Shown piece by piece: positions 9,825 through 19,680 of a stretch of DNA of 64,000 bases; the first letter of the stretch is position 1, and each line of letters starts with the position of its first letter. This DNA comes from Mycobacterium sp. IS-1264 (lineage in GTDB: Bacteria > Actinomycetota > Actinomycetes > Mycobacteriales > Mycobacteriaceae): contig NZ_MBES01000052.1 of assembly GCF_001954195.1 (NCBI RefSeq), forward strand, positions 186,001-250,000. Reading direction: 5' to 3'. The translations under genes and the position numbers were made by a program. The notes beneath the pieces were generated by a model that was not told the DNA's origin, made no database searches, and worked only from the letters and a program-made list of their open reading frames with translations.

Positions 9825-11150
9825 ATGAGCGATCTCGTTGAGCGGGTCCGCGAGGTATTGCCGTCGGTGCGCCGCGACCTCGAGGACTTGGTCCGCATCG
9901 AATCGGTGTGGGCCGACCCCGGTCGCCGCGCCGAGGTGCACCGCAGCGCCCAGGCGGTGGCGGACCTGTTGTCGCAGGCGGGTTTTGGCGATGTACGCAT
10001 CGTCAGCGAGGGCGGTGCGCCCGCGGTCATCGCGCATCATCCGGCGCCGGCGGGCGCGCCCACTGTGCTGTTGTACGCCCACCACGACGTGCAGCCCGAA
10101 GGCGACCGCGGCCAATGGACGTCGCCGCCCTTTGAGCCCACTGAGCGCGACGGGCGTCTCTACGGTCGCGGCAGCGCCGACGACAAGGCCGGCATCGCAA
10201 CGCATTTAGCGGCGTTTCGGGCACACGGCGGGCGGCCCCCGGTGGGTGTGACGGTCTTCGTCGAGGGCGAAGAAGAATCCGGGTCGCCATCACTGGGCCG
10301 GTTGCTGGCCGCCCATCGCGATGCGCTGGCCGCCGACGTGATCGTGATCGCGGACTCGGACAACTGGAGCGTCGACACCCCGGCGTTGACGGTGTCGCTG
10401 CGCGGCTTGGCCGACTGCGTGGTCGAGGTCGCCACGCTCGACCACGGGCTGCACTCGGGGTTGTGGGGCGGTGTGGTTCCCGATGCGCTGAGCGTGCTGG
10501 TGCGGCTGCTGGCCAGCCTGCACGACGACGACGGCAACGTGGCGGTCGCCGGTTTGCACGAAAGTAGCGCCGCGCCAGTCGATTACCCGACCGAGCGGGT
10601 GCGCGCCGATTCCGGTCTTCTGGACGGTGTGTCCGAGATCGGCTCGGGTTCGGTGCCGCAGCGGCTGTGGGCCAAGCCGGCGATCACCGTGGTCGGTATC
10701 GACACCACATCGGTTGCGGCCGCGTCGAATACGCTGATCCCGCGGGCCCGGGCCAAGATCAGCATGCGGGTAGCGCCCGGCGGCGACGCGGCGGCCCACC
10801 TGGATGCGTTGACCGCGCATCTACAGGAACATGTGCCGTGGGGCGCCCGGGTGACCGTCACGCCCGGCGACATCGGCGAGCCGTACGCCATCGATGCCAG
10901 CGGAGCGGTCTACGACGCCGCGCGGGCCGCATTTCGGCAAGCGTGGGGCGTCGACCCGGTCGACATGGGCATGGGCGGCTCGATCCCGTTCATCGCCGAG
11001 TTCGCCGCCGCGTTCCCGCAGGCCAAGATTCTCGTCACGGGTGTCGAGGATCCCGCGACCCAGGCACACAGCGTCAACGAGAGCCTGCACCTGGGTGTGC
11101 TGGAACGCGCGGCGATCGCCGAAGCGCTGTTGCTGGCCAACCTGGGTTAG
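9825..11150 (+). CDS. M20-family metallopeptidase (dipeptidase-like)
   Basis: A 441-residue protein of the M20 zinc peptidase family, equivalent by position to Rv2522c. Metal-binding features are visible: H86-x-D88 in YAHHDVQPEGD, the EGEEESGSP catalytic glutamate region, an Asp in ADSDN, and a late His in TQAHSVNES. A dimerisation domain is expected in the middle third. No signal peptide is present, so it is probably cytosolic and cleaves small peptides or N-acyl amino acids; the natural substrate cannot be read from sequence. It starts 18 bases after acpS on the same strand and may be the third gene of the fas operon. Confidence 0.9.
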   Translation: MSDLVERVREVLPSVRRDLEDLVRIESVWADPGRRAEVHRSAQAVADLLSQAGFGDVRIVSEGGAPAVIAHHPAPAGAPTVLLYAHHDVQPEGDRGQWTSPPFEPTERDGRLYGRGSADDKAGIATHLAAFRAHGGRPPVGVTVFVEGEEESGSPSLGRLLAAHRDALAADVIVIADSDNWSVDTPALTVSLRGLADCVVEVATLDHGLHSGLWGGVVPDALSVLVRLLASLHDDDGNVAVAGLHESSAAPVDYPTERVRADSGLLDGVSEIGSGSVPQRLWAKPAITVVGIDTTSVAAASNTLIPRARAKISMRVAPGGDAAAHLDALTAHLQEHVPWGARVTVTPGDIGEPYAIDASGAVYDAARAAFRQAWGVDPVDMGMGGSIPFIAEFAAAFPQAKILVTGVEDPATQAHSVNESLHLGVLERAAIAEALLLANLG

Positions 11151-11168
11151 GTTGCTGCGGGAAAGGTT

Positions 11169-11690
11169 TCAACGGCCGCTCGGGCGTTGGGTAACGATGT
11201 CGTTGTTTCCGGTCTTATTGATTGTCGGTGCGCCAGAGTGGTAGGTGACGACGTTGTCGTCGCCTATGACACCGATGGTGTCGGCGCTGTCAACGCTGAC
11301 TTTGTTTGCGCTACCGGAGATTTCCAGCCTGCGGCAGTGGCCGGTGACGGTGTACGTGTTGTTGTCCCCGTCCAGCTTCAGGTCTCCCTCGTTGCAGTTG
11401 ATCGTGTCTTTGGCGCCGCTGTTGATCATGATCAGGTTTCCCTGCACCGTGGTCCCGGAGTGATTCGCCACGATCACCCCGATCGCGATCGCGGCCGCGG
11501 CCCCACACCCCAACAGCAGCCGCCCGGGAGTCGATTTCGCAAGCCGCGCGAGACCTTCGAGCCGCCGTGAGGTCCCCCCGGGCGCAGGCTTCTCGCCAGG
11601 GGCGCCAAACGGTCGACCGGGCTGCGCCCCCGGCTGGCCGCCCCCGTGTTCCAGACGGCGGATGTACTCCTCCGGGTCCTCTGGCTTCAT
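11169..11690 (-). CDS. DUF3060 membrane-anchored protein
   Basis: A 173-residue protein with a Gly/Pro-rich cytoplasmic N-terminus (about residues 15-40), one membrane segment at about 57-75, and an exported C-terminal part. The latter carries the short repeated beta-strand pattern of DUF3060 proteins, with GDNNTYTVTG, GSANKVSV, IGDDNVV and GNNDIV spaced at similar intervals, as in a small beta-helix. Two cysteines in the exported part could form a disulfide. DUF3060 proteins are common mycobacterial envelope proteins of unknown function. It runs convergently to the peptidase gene, with 18 bases between stops. Confidence 0.8.
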   Translation of the reverse strand: MKPEDPEEYIRRLEHGGGQPGAQPGRPFGAPGEKPAPGGTSRRLEGLARLAKSTPGRLLLGCGAAAAIAIGVIVANHSGTTVQGNLIMINSGAKDTINCNEGDLKLDGDNNTYTVTGHCRRLEISGSANKVSVDSADTIGVIGDDNVVTYHSGAPTINKTGNNDIVTQRPSGR

Positions 11691-11814
11691 CGCCGAAAGA
11701 CCCGTTGGAGACTGACAAGGACGTCCACGGCCGGCTCCTTTCGCTCCTCATCGGGAGCGCGCCGTTATTGTGCCGCAGATCGCTTGCGGGATTGTTGTAT
11801 TCGCCTTATCAGAC

Positions 11815-12288
11815 CTAGACCGACAGGTCGCGGCGCAGCTTGGCGACGTGGCCGGTGGCCTTGACGTTGTACTGCGCGACGGCGATCTTGCCTTTTTCGT
11901 CGACCACGAAGGTGGAGCGAATCACGCCCTGCACCGTCCGGCCGTACATCTGCTTCTCGCCATAGGCGCCCCACGCCGTCAGCACCTTGCGATCCGGATC
12001 GGACAGCAGCGGGAACGTCAGCTTCTCGGCGTCGCGGAACTTGGCGAGCTTTTCCGGCTTGTCCGGGGAGATGCCGATGACGTCGAGGCCGGCGTCGTTG
12101 AGGTCGCGCAGGTTGTCCCGAAAATCGCAGGCCTGCTTGGTGCACCCGGGCGTCGAAGCCGCCGGATAGAAGTACACGACGACGCGGCGCCCCCGGTAGT
12201 CGGCCAGGGACACCTTCTTGCCGTCGGCGTCGGGCAGGCTCAAGGTCGGCGCTTTGTCGCCCGGGGCAAGCCGCGTGGTCTCGGTCAA
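11815..12288 (-). CDS. bcp: thioredoxin-dependent thiol peroxidase Bcp
   Basis: A 157-residue peroxiredoxin of the BCP/PrxQ type (Rv2521 equivalent), reducing organic and hydrogen peroxides with electrons from thioredoxin in the cytosol. The signature TPGCTKQACDFRD contains the peroxidatic Cys49 and, five residues later, the resolving Cys54, the typical spacing of atypical two-Cys BCPs. Length and fold region are complete. It is transcribed away from the DUF3618 gene, whose start is 93 bases from the bcp start, so the two share a divergent promoter region. Confidence 0.96.
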   Translation of the reverse strand: MTETTRLAPGDKAPTLSLPDADGKKVSLADYRGRRVVVYFYPAASTPGCTKQACDFRDNLRDLNDAGLDVIGISPDKPEKLAKFRDAEKLTFPLLSDPDRKVLTAWGAYGEKQMYGRTVQGVIRSTFVVDEKGKIAVAQYNVKATGHVAKLRRDLSV

Positions 12289-12381
12289 CGTGGGTCCTTT
12301 CGGTTCACCGGATCGTAGGGGTTATCGCCAGCTGATCTAGGGTAGTGCGTCAGGTGCACAAGGCGAGTTGGAGGAAGAGAC

Positions 12382-12609
12382 GTGGCGGATCGGGACCCCG
12401 AGACCATCAAGCGGGACATCGACGTCGCCCGCGACCAGCTGGCGTCCACCGTCGACTCCCTCGCCGAGCGCGCGAATCCTCGTCGCCTGGCCGACGACCT
12501 CAAGGCCAAGGTGATCGGGTTCGTGACGAAGCCCGCGGTGGCCGTCTCGCTGGTGGGAATCGGCTCGGTGGTGGTCGTCGTGGTGGTCCGCAGGATCCGG
12601 AACCGCTGA
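12382..12609 (+). CDS. small DUF3618 membrane protein
   Basis: A 75-residue protein, equivalent by position to Rv2520c. The N-terminal half is charged and helical (DPETIKRDIDVARDQL, the DUF3618 signature); the C-terminal part has one membrane helix at about 54-70 followed by basic residues RRIRNR. This predicts a cytoplasmic coiled or helical domain tethered to the membrane. Function is unknown. The GTG start at 12382 follows a strong GGAGGAAGAG ribosome site. A stem-loop with a short T-rich tail follows the stop. Confidence 0.85.
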   Translation: MADRDPETIKRDIDVARDQLASTVDSLAERANPRRLADDLKAKVIGFVTKPAVAVSLVGIGSVVVVVVVRRIRNR

Positions 12610-12616
12610 CGCGACG

Positions 12617-12640
12617 CCCTCGGAACCCGAGGGGTTTGAT
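12617..12640 (+). terminator. probable intrinsic terminator after the DUF3618 gene
   Basis: CCCTCGG at 12617-12623 and CCGAGGG at 12627-12633 form a perfect 7-bp GC-rich stem with an AAC loop, followed by GTTTGATT. It begins 8 bases after the stop codon and lies just before the tRNA-Lys gene on the other strand. The T tract is short, as is common in mycobacteria. Confidence 0.55.
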
Positions 12641-12644
12641 TGGG

Positions 12645-12717
<73 letters not shown>

Positions 12718-12807
12718 CTTGGACGGCCAAGACCGCGTAGGCGACAATAACAGGCGTCCTGCCGCGGAGCGAAATCTCGACCCTTCCAGGGTAGCTGAGA
12801 CAGCACA

Positions 12808-14046
12808 TCAGAAAAGCGTCCCGCAATACGGTGCTCGTTCGGTACTGAACGCGGCATCCAGCTCGCGTAGGGCACCCCGGCGCACCTCGGTGATGCGGTT
12901 CGCCCGGACAAGCTCGGAGGCGCGGTGTGCGCCCATGTAGAGCGTCCCCAAGTCACCCAGGCTGAGTTCCACGTCCGCAGGCCCTTCGTGCGGCACGCAC
13001 TTGCCCGCACCATCGCGGGTCTGCAGGAGGAATCGGCCCCCGGCCAGTTTGAGCGGATCCACCACTTCCAGCGCGACCTCGGCGTCGGCGAAGTACCCGC
13101 GGACACCGAGCGCTTCGGGCACATCGTTGATGCGTACCCAGAGAAAGTCGTTGACGCCCATGGTTCGAGCGGAACGCTGGTCACGCAGTTTGAGCGGCAG
13201 CGGGTCATCGACCGGCACGTCGATCTCGATGTCGTCGAACATCTCCAAAACCAACAACGTCTGCAACAGCTCGGTATGGGCTTCGTCGGTGATGGGGCAG
13301 AAGTCTTGCACGACAACGGTTCCCAGCGGCGGCCGAAACCCGTGCTGCGTCTCGGTGATGACGCGATACGTGAGGAAGCCGTCCGGATGAATCGTGCAAT
13401 TCAGCGCGGATCGGTTGCCGCGCTGCGTTGATCGGTCTTCCAGATAGTCGGTCCACCACGCCTCGTTGCGCTCGACGGCCCCATCGGTTGCGGCGCACCA
13501 CCGTTCGTAGATTTCGGGCAGATGTCGTCGCGCTTCGGCGGCGTTGACCTCGCGGCCCCGGTTACCAGTGGGCGCGTCCCGCAACTTCGCCGAGCGCCGG
13601 TCGATCGAGTAAGTGCGGCTGTAGGTGGCCACGCCGGCGCCGAAGTTGTCGTACATCGCGGTTTGGGTCGGCACCCCGCACACGATCGGATAGCCGCGCT
13701 CCAAAAGTTTGCCCAGCCCCTCTGCGCTGAGCTGCGCCCATATTCCCTTGCCCTGATGCGTTGACGCGACGGCGATCATCGACAGCCACGCGGCTCGCAG
13801 GCGGGCGCCACCGGGCACGGTGAGCCGCGAGCGGTAGATGATCGACGTCCCTACCAGGAATGGCCGCTGCGGATCGGAGAAATCCTCGGCGAGGAGAATG
13901 TCCTCCAATTCGACGCGACGTTTCCAGGCTTCGACGTCCCGCGCGCCCACCGGATCCCCGAAAGCGCGAGCCTGGTTCTCGTAGACCACCTGCCAGTCGT
14001 CTTCGGTTGGATGCCTGATCCTGATCGACTCGTCCGCCGTGTTCAT
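12808..14046 (-). CDS. Eis-family GNAT N-acetyltransferase
   Basis: A 412-residue protein with the three-part architecture of Eis: an N-terminal GNAT domain, a second GNAT-like domain, and a C-terminal sterol-carrier-like domain ending in phenylalanine. The acetyl-CoA loop is [14 protein letters not shown] (about 93-106). Tyr132 in AMYDNFG matches the general acid Tyr126 of M. tuberculosis Eis, and the terminal Phe supplies the carboxylate used as base in that enzyme. Eis acetylates amines such as aminoglycosides and lysine side chains. This copy is not at the Rv2416c locus, so it may be a paralogue rather than eis itself; I therefore give no symbol. It is divergent from the permease gene at 14161. 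Confidence 0.85.
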   Translation of the reverse strand: MNTADESIRIRHPTEDDWQVVYENQARAFGDPVGARDVEAWKRRVELEDILLAEDFSDPQRPFLVGTSIIYRSRLTVPGGARLRAAWLSMIAVASTHQGKGIWAQLSAEGLGKLLERGYPIVCGVPTQTAMYDNFGAGVATYSRTYSIDRRSAKLRDAPTGNRGREVNAAEARRHLPEIYERWCAATDGAVERNEAWWTDYLEDRSTQRGNRSALNCTIHPDGFLTYRVITETQHGFRPPLGTVVVQDFCPITDEAHTELLQTLLVLEMFDDIEIDVPVDDPLPLKLRDQRSARTMGVNDFLWVRINDVPEALGVRGYFADAEVALEVVDPLKLAGGRFLLQTRDGAGKCVPHEGPADVELSLGDLGTLYMGAHRASELVRANRITEVRRGALRELDAAFSTERAPYCGTLF

Positions 14047-14160
14047 CGCATATCCAATCCGCTTCTACCCCAGCCAAACCGATACCCGAGTGGCCGGGAC
14101 TCAAACCTGGCCGCACTTCCGACGGGTCAGAACTGCCACGTTTGGGTATGGGATACGGCA

Positions 14161-15063
14161 ATGCTGCAAGGAATCACTCGGCTCGATATCGCCGTTTTGC
14201 TTGCGCTGGGCTCCGCGCTGTGCATCGCGATCGGCGACGTGCTGCAGCAACGAGCGGCACACTGCGTCACCGACGGGGCGGTCGGCCACATCGAGTTGTT
14301 CGCCAACCTGTTGCGCAGCCGACGATGGTGGTGGGGCACATTGCTGCTCGCGGCAAGCGTCGTGCTGCAGGCGGCCGCGCTGGGTCAGGGATCGGTGCTA
14401 CTGGTGCAGGCGCTGCTCGTGCTTTCGCTGCTGTTCGCGCTGCCGATCAATGCCAGGCTGTATCAGCGCACGGTGAGTGGGGGCGAGTGGATCTGGGCGG
14501 GCTTGCTCACTGCCGCGGTGATCGTGATCGTGGTCGTCGGCAATCCGCAGGCCGGTCGGTCGAGCGCCCCGCTGCACACCTGGGCGGTCGTGGCCGTGGT
14601 CCTCGGGCCGCTGCTGGTCGCGTGCGTCGTGGCCGGCCGCGTCTGGGGTGGCTCCGTGGCCGCGGTGCTGTTCGCCCTTGTCTCGGGTTCGTTGTGGGGG
14701 GTGTTTGCGGTGCTCGCGAGGGAAGTCGTCGCTCGGCTCGGCGATCGCGGGTGGGCGGTAACCCAAACGCCCGAGCTCTACGCCCTCCTGCTGGCGGCGG
14801 CCGGGGGTGTGGTGTGGAGCCAGGCGGCTTTCCGGGCCGGGCCCTTGACCGCCTCGATGCCGACCCTGCAGATGTCGCAGCCGGTCGTGGCGGCGGTGCT
14901 GGGCGTCGTGGTGCTAGACGAGACGCTGAAAGCGGGTGGCGCAGGGACGGTCGCCTTGGCGGCGGCGGCGCTGGTCATGACGGCGGCCATCGTCAAACTC
15001 GCGCGCGTCGAAGCCGTCTCGACCCGCGACGGGGCCCAAATGGAGAACTTGTCGCGATTGTGA
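14161..15063 (+). CDS. DMT-superfamily (EamA-like) membrane transporter
   Basis: A 300-residue, strongly hydrophobic protein with about nine or ten membrane helices starting at residue 9. It has the internal repeat layout of drug/metabolite transporters; the end of the second half contains [15 protein letters not shown], typical of EamA domains. The early segment [10 protein letters not shown] is typical of actinobacterial DMT proteins with unknown substrate. I chose the ATG at 14161 because the upstream in-frame extension (from 14011) is hydrophilic and overlaps the divergent eis-like gene. The substrate cannot be inferred. Confidence 0.8.
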   Translation: MLQGITRLDIAVLLALGSALCIAIGDVLQQRAAHCVTDGAVGHIELFANLLRSRRWWWGTLLLAASVVLQAAALGQGSVLLVQALLVLSLLFALPINARLYQRTVSGGEWIWAGLLTAAVIVIVVVGNPQAGRSSAPLHTWAVVAVVLGPLLVACVVAGRVWGGSVAAVLFALVSGSLWGVFAVLAREVVARLGDRGWAVTQTPELYALLLAAAGGVVWSQAAFRAGPLTASMPTLQMSQPVVAAVLGVVVLDETLKAGGAGTVALAAAALVMTAAIVKLARVEAVSTRDGAQMENLSRL

Positions 15064-15176
15064 CGCCCGTCGCCGGTCAATGTCGGCATGGGGAGCGGCC
15101 AGAACCCATTAGAATGCATGCACCGATTCCGGTCAGCGGTGACCAAACTCAGCCGATCTCATTGGAAGGCAGCTCG

Positions 15177-16376
15177 ATGACGCCTTTGCGCAGACGCCGA
15201 TCGTGGCTGCTTGTGGCCATGATCATGTTTGCTGTCATCGGTGTCGCCTGCAGCAGCAGCCACACGGCCGCGCCCACGAAGGTCATCTTCGACAAGGGCA
15301 CGCCGTTCGCCGATCTGCTGGTGCCCAAGCTCACGTCGTCGGTGTCCGACGGCGCCGTCGGCGTCACCGTGGACGCGCCGGTGACGGTCAGCGTTGCCGA
15401 CGGGGTGCTCGCGTCGGTCAGCATGGTCAACGAGAACGGCAAGACGATAAACGGGCAACTCAGCCCCGACGGCCTGCGCTGGTCGACCACCGAGCCGCTC
15501 GGCTACAACCGCCGCTACACGCTGACTGCGAAGGCGCTCGGGCTCGGTGGTGCGGCGGCGAATCGCCAGATGAGCTTCGCGACCAGTTCGCCCGCGCACC
15601 TGACCATGCCCTACGCCGCTCCCGCCGACGGCGAGGTGGTGGGCATCGGCGAGCCGGTGGCAATCCGCTTCGACGAGAACATCGCGAATCGCGCCGCCGC
15701 CCAGAAGGCCGTCACGATCACGACCAACCCGCCCGTCGAGGGCGCGTTCTACTGGTTGAACAACCGCGAAGTGCGTTGGCGCCCAGAGCATTACTGGAAA
15801 CCGGGAACCACCGTTGATGTGGCGGTGAACACCTACGGTGTCGACCTGGGTGACGGGATGTTCGGTGAAGACAACGTCAAGACGCACTTCACCATCGGCG
15901 ACGAGGTGATCTCGACCGCGGACGACAACACCAAGATGGTGACCGTGCGGGTCAACGGTGAAGTCGTCAAGACAATGCCGACGTCGATGGGTAAGAACAG
16001 CACCCCGACGGCCAACGGCGTCTACATCGTCGGTGGGCGGTTCAAACACATCATCATGGATTCCTCGACCTATGGGGTTCCGGTCAACTCGCCCAACGGG
16101 TATCGCACAGACGTCGATTGGGCCACGCAGATTTCCTACAGCGGCGTCTTCGTACACTCCGCGCCGTGGTCGGTCGGCGCCCAGGGCCACACCAACACGA
16201 GCCACGGGTGCCTGAACGTGAGCCCGAGCAACGCCGAGTGGTTCTACGACCACAGCAAGAGCGGCGACATCGTCGAGATCGTCAACACCGTGGGGCCAAC
16301 GCTGCCGGGGACCGAGGGGCTGGGTGACTGGAACGTTCCGTGGCCGGTGTGGAAGGCCGGCAACGCCAACACCTGA
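15177..16376 (+). CDS. ldtB: L,D-transpeptidase 2 (LdtMt2-type lipoprotein)
   Basis: A 399-residue enzyme that makes 3-3 cross-links between meso-diaminopimelate residues in peptidoglycan, on the outer face of the membrane; equivalent to Rv2518c. An N-terminal basic/hydrophobic signal ends in a lipobox-like GVAC. Two immunoglobulin-like domains span roughly 45-240, followed by the YkuD catalytic domain. The active-site set is complete: His327 in VFVHS and the motif S342-H343-G344-C345-L-N, with Cys345 as nucleophile; the 18-residue spacing between His and Cys is that of LdtMt2. The ATG at 15177 gives the signal peptide directly; a longer in-frame extension upstream lies inside the DMT gene in another frame and is not real. 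Enzymes of this class are targets of carbapenems. Confidence 0.96.
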   Translation: MTPLRRRRSWLLVAMIMFAVIGVACSSSHTAAPTKVIFDKGTPFADLLVPKLTSSVSDGAVGVTVDAPVTVSVADGVLASVSMVNENGKTINGQLSPDGLRWSTTEPLGYNRRYTLTAKALGLGGAAANRQMSFATSSPAHLTMPYAAPADGEVVGIGEPVAIRFDENIANRAAAQKAVTITTNPPVEGAFYWLNNREVRWRPEHYWKPGTTVDVAVNTYGVDLGDGMFGEDNVKTHFTIGDEVISTADDNTKMVTVRVNGEVVKTMPTSMGKNSTPTANGVYIVGGRFKHIIMDSSTYGVPVNSPNGYRTDVDWATQISYSGVFVHSAPWSVGAQGHTNTSHGCLNVSPSNAEWFYDHSKSGDIVEIVNTVGPTLPGTEGLGDWNVPWPVWKAGNANT

Positions 16377-16380
16377 GTAT

Positions 16381-16402
16381 GTCGGGGCGCGGGCGCTCCG
16401 AC
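16381..16402 (+). terminator. hairpin between ldtB and tRNA-His
   Basis: GTCGGGGCGC and GCGCTCCGAC form an almost perfect inverted repeat (one G-T pair) five bases after the ldtB stop. There is no T tract. It lies between two converging transcripts, ldtB and tRNA-His, and could end either; this is inference from position. Confidence 0.5.
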
Positions 16403-16407
16403 AGTGG

Positions 16408-16481
16408 GGTGGCTGACGGGACTCGAACCCGCGACACCCAGGATCACAACCTGGTGCTCTACCAGCTGAACTACAGCCACC
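16408..16481 (-). tRNA. hisT: tRNA-His(GTG)
   Basis: A complete cloverleaf on the minus strand. The acceptor stem GTGGCTG pairs with CAGCCAC. The extra 5' G (position -1) faces a C discriminator, the hallmark of tRNA-His. The anticodon stem CCAGG/CCTGG holds the loop TTGTGAT with anticodon GTG. The T-loop is TTCGAGT and CCA is not encoded. It stands next to orn, as in M. tuberculosis. Confidence 0.96.
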
Positions 16482-16515
16482 ATGGCCGCGCCTAGACGCG
16501 CAGCGACTGTCGATA

Positions 16516-17163
16516 CTAGCCGGTCGGTGGCTCGGCGGCCGAATCGATTGGCCCGGCCGCTTGCCCTCCGCCGCCGAGATCGGCGACCACCGCCTCGATT
16601 TCGCTGGTAGACGGGCCCGGCTGCGGCACGAATGCGGTCTGCCGGTAGAACTTCAATTCCCGGATGGATTCGTGGATGTCGGCCAGCGCGCGGTGGGACA
16701 GCCCCTTGACCGGCTGGCCGTAGTAAATGCGGGGGTACCAGCGCCGGCACAGTTCCTTGATCGAGCTGACGTCGATCATCCGATAGTGCAGAAACGAGTC
16801 CAGCGCGGGCATGTCGCGCGCGATGAACGACCGGTCGGTGGCGATCGAGTTGCCTGCAAGCGGCGCGGTCTTGGGCTGCTTGACGTGGTTGCCGATGTAG
16901 TCCATAACCATTGCCTCGGCGCTCGCGAGGTCAATGGTCGACGCCCTCACTTCGTCGATAAGTCCCGAGCGCGAGTGCATTTCGGCGACCACGTCGATCA
17001 TCGAAGTCAGCGCGGAGTCGTCGGCGTGGATCACCACGTCGACGCCGTCGCCAAGAATGTTCAGGTCGGCGTCGGTGACCAGGGCCGCGATCTCGATCAA
17101 CTTGTCCGAACCCAGGTTCAGCCCGGTCATCTCGCAGTCGATCCACACCAATTCGTCGCGCAC
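16516..17163 (-). CDS. orn: oligoribonuclease Orn
   Basis: A 215-residue 3'-5' exoribonuclease of the DEDDh family that degrades RNA dinucleotides and pGpG-type products in the cytosol (Rv2511 equivalent). The first catalytic pair is Asp9 and Glu11 in WIDCEMTGL; the second Asp is in NSIATDRSF and the final His-Asp in [11 protein letters not shown]. The GTG start at 17163 was chosen because it gives the conserved N-terminus [12 protein letters not shown] and exactly the M. tuberculosis length; the 102-codon extension upstream overlaps the divergent ATPase gene. The C-terminal tail (about 190-215) is Gly/Pro-rich and variable in the family. Confidence 0.96.
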   Translation of the reverse strand: MRDELVWIDCEMTGLNLGSDKLIEIAALVTDADLNILGDGVDVVIHADDSALTSMIDVVAEMHSRSGLIDEVRASTIDLASAEAMVMDYIGNHVKQPKTAPLAGNSIATDRSFIARDMPALDSFLHYRMIDVSSIKELCRRWYPRIYYGQPVKGLSHRALADIHESIRELKFYRQTAFVPQPGPSTSEIEAVVADLGGGGQAAGPIDSAAEPPTG

Positions 17164-17268
17164 AGCGCTCAGCGTAGGCGCACGTCGGACCCCGTCGGGC
17201 CCTGCCCCCGCTTGCCGACGGGCAGTAGGGTGGGCGGTGCTTAACCAACGACCGAGGGGCGCGACACG

Positions 17269-18828
17269 ATGAGCACCGAGTCGGCGGCGACACCCGCGCA
17301 GCGGATCGCGAGCGGTTACGCCGTCAAAGGCCAAGCGCTGGAATTGGGCACGGTCGTCGTCGACGGCACGGCCGACCCGACCGCTCAGATTCGCATCCCG
17401 CTGGCCACCGTCAACAGGCACGGCCTGGTGGCCGGGGCGACCGGGACCGGCAAAACCAAGACGCTGCAACTGATCGCCGAGCAGCTCAGCGCCGCCGGCG
17501 TACCCGTGCTGATGGCCGACGTGAAGGGCGACCTATCGGGCCTGGCCCGGCCGGGGGAGGCAAACGACAGGACCGCGGCACGCGCCAAAGACACCGGCGA
17601 CGACTGGGCGGCGACGGGATATCCGGTGGAGTTTCTGTCGCTCGGCACCGGCGGAGTGGGCGTGCCGGTGCGCGCGACGGTCGCTAGCTTCGGTCCGGTT
17701 TTGTTGTCAAAAGTGTTGGGGCTCAATGCTACTCAAGAGTCGACGCTCGGGTTGATCTTTCACTGGGCGAAGGACAGACGCCCGCTGGTCACCCTGGGCG
17801 ATCTGCGAGGAGTCATCAGCCACCTAGCGAGCGACGAGGGCAAGGCCGATCTAAAAGATCTCGGTGGCGTGTCGTCGACGACGGCGGGTGTCATCCTGCG
17901 CGCCCTGGTGAATCTCGCCGGTGAGGGTGGCGACACGTTCTTCGGCGAGCCGAAGCTCGAGCCGCAGGACCTTTTGCGCGTCGACGACCAGGGCCGCGGC
18001 ATCATCTCGTTACTGGAGTTCAGCGGTCAGACTTTGCGGCCGGTCATCTTCTCCACCTTCCTGATGTGGTTACTGGCCGACTTGTTCACCGTGCTGCCCG
18101 AGGTCGGTGACGTGGACAAGCCGAAGCTGGTGTTCTTTTTCGACGAGGCGCACCTGCTTTTCACCGATGCGTCCAAGGCGTTTCTCGAGCAGGTCGAGCA
18201 GACCGTCAAGCTGATTCGTTCCAAGGGCGTCGGGGTGTTCTTTTGCACGCAGCTGCCCACCGACCTGCCCAACGACGTTCTCTCCCAGCTGGGCGCCCGC
18301 GTCCAGCACGCCTTGCGGGCGTTCACGCCGGACGACCAGAAGGCGCTGTCCAAGACCGTGCGCACCTATCCGAAAACCGATGTGTACGACCTGGAGTCGG
18401 CGTTGACGTCGTTGGGAATCGGCGAGGCCGTCGTGACCGTGCTCTCCGAGAAGGGCGCACCCACGCCGGTCGCGTGGACCCGCATGCGAGTGCCGCGGTC
18501 GCTGATGGCCGCCATCGGCGCCGACGCGGTCGCCGCCGCGGCCAAATCCAGTCCGCTGCAGGCCAAATACGGCCAGACGGTTCAACAGCCGGAGCAGCCC
18601 CCGCCGCCCCCGCAGGCTCCGTCACCCCAGTCGGCTCCGCGTGGCCAGTACGATCAGCTGCCGTTACCGGAGCAGCTCGACGTGCCGCCGATGCCAGCGC
18701 CGTTCGAGCCCAAGGGCCCCGCGATGTGGGAGGAAATCCTGAAAAACCCGACGGTGAAAGGCTATGTCAACACCGGCATACGCGAGATCATCCGCAATCT
18801 TTTCGGCAGCGGACGGCGTCGGAAGTAA
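17269..18828 (+). CDS. HerA-like / DUF853 ATPase
   Basis: A 519-residue P-loop ATPase equivalent to Rv2510c. Walker A is [12 protein letters not shown] beginning at residue 56; Walker B is LVFFFDEAH with Asp292 and Glu293. It belongs to the DUF853 (HerA/FtsK-type helicase C-terminal) group of bacterial proteins whose cellular role is not established. A Pro/Gln-rich linker at about 430-470 separates the ATPase core from a short C-terminal helix with basic end GSGRRRK. The ATG at 17269 is the first good start; the orn gene is divergent with 105 bases between starts. The stop is 3 bases from the stop of convergent cmrA. Confidence 0.85.
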   Translation: MSTESAATPAQRIASGYAVKGQALELGTVVVDGTADPTAQIRIPLATVNRHGLVAGATGTGKTKTLQLIAEQLSAAGVPVLMADVKGDLSGLARPGEANDRTAARAKDTGDDWAATGYPVEFLSLGTGGVGVPVRATVASFGPVLLSKVLGLNATQESTLGLIFHWAKDRRPLVTLGDLRGVISHLASDEGKADLKDLGGVSSTTAGVILRALVNLAGEGGDTFFGEPKLEPQDLLRVDDQGRGIISLLEFSGQTLRPVIFSTFLMWLLADLFTVLPEVGDVDKPKLVFFFDEAHLLFTDASKAFLEQVEQTVKLIRSKGVGVFFCTQLPTDLPNDVLSQLGARVQHALRAFTPDDQKALSKTVRTYPKTDVYDLESALTSLGIGEAVVTVLSEKGAPTPVAWTRMRVPRSLMAAIGADAVAAAAKSSPLQAKYGQTVQQPEQPPPPPQAPSPQSAPRGQYDQLPLPEQLDVPPMPAPFEPKGPAMWEEILKNPTVKGYVNTGIREIIRNLFGSGRRRK

Positions 18829-18831
18829 CGA

Positions 18832-19638
18832 CTACCCGCCGCCGAGCTTCTTGTAGAAGCTGCCCACGATCGGCGCGACAATGGCGCGGGGGCCATACCC
18901 GCTCGCCACCGACATTGCCTTCGACGTCAATCCCGGTACGACGCGCATCTTGTTGCGCGCCAACGCATCCAACGATACCTGGGCGGTGTGCTCGGTGGAG
19001 ATCCACAAAAAGTCCGGCACCAGCCGCTCGACCAGCGTGGCCTCGGCGTCATCGGGAAGGTCGGTGCGCACCGGGCCCGGGGCCAGCAGGGTGACATGCA
19101 CACCGGAACCGCGGAGTTCGCCGCGTATCGATTCGCTGAAGGTATTCACGAACGCCTTGGTGGCCGCGTAGGTCGCGTTGTAGGGGATCGGCGAATTGCC
19201 CGCCGCCGAACCGGAAATCAAGATGCCGCCGGCCTTACGCTCGATCATGCCGGGCAGCACCGCCAGCGTAAGGTCGTGCACCCCAAGGACATTGAGCTGC
19301 AGCTGCGCCTTCTCGCCGGCCGGGTCGAGGGCCGAGAGCGGGCCGAACGTCGCGGTGCCGGCGTTGGCGCACAGGATCGAGATCGGGCGGGCGGCCAGTT
19401 CGTCGCACAGCTTCGCGCGATCCGCCGGGTCGGCAAGGTCGGCCGGTCGCACTTCCACGGTGACGCGATACTTGTCGGCCAGCCGCGCGGCCAGCTCGGT
19501 CAGGATGTCCTCGCGCCGGGCCGTGACGATCAAACTGTGGCCGCGCGCGGCGAGCTCGGTGGCCAGCGCTTCGCCGATGTTTTGCGAAGCTCCGGTGACA
19601 ACGGCGCGCGCGTCAGGGCTGGGCGCGGGTATTGGCAT
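18832..19638 (-). CDS. cmrA: SDR reductase CmrA (mycolic motif reductase)
   Basis: A 268-residue short-chain dehydrogenase, equivalent to Rv2509. In Corynebacteriales this enzyme reduces the beta-keto group of the newly condensed mycolic precursor made by Pks13, completing the mycolic motif. The nucleotide-binding motif is TGASQNIG near the N-terminus with a following basic TARRED, suggesting NADPH. The catalytic set is Ser in LISGSAAG and YAATK. The ATG at 19638 gives exactly the family length; a longer in-frame extension runs into the divergent MFS gene and is rejected. It is divergent from the permease with only 42 bases between starts. Confidence 0.92.
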   Translation of the reverse strand: MPIPAPSPDARAVVTGASQNIGEALATELAARGHSLIVTARREDILTELAARLADKYRVTVEVRPADLADPADRAKLCDELAARPISILCANAGTATFGPLSALDPAGEKAQLQLNVLGVHDLTLAVLPGMIERKAGGILISGSAAGNSPIPYNATYAATKAFVNTFSESIRGELRGSGVHVTLLAPGPVRTDLPDDAEATLVERLVPDFLWISTEHTAQVSLDALARNKMRVVPGLTSKAMSVASGYGPRAIVAPIVGSFYKKLGGG

Positions 19639-19680
19639 GCGCCAATCGTAGACAGCCCCCCAACACATAGAGTGCCGGGC

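Noticed and set aside
14142..15176. long in-frame N-terminal extension of ldtB
   Set aside because: It overlaps the DMT permease in another frame, is Arg/Gly-rich, and would place the signal peptide in the middle of the protein.
17164..17469. N-terminal extension of orn
   Set aside because: It is antisense to the start of the HerA-like ATPase, and the conserved Orn N-terminus begins at the GTG at 17163.
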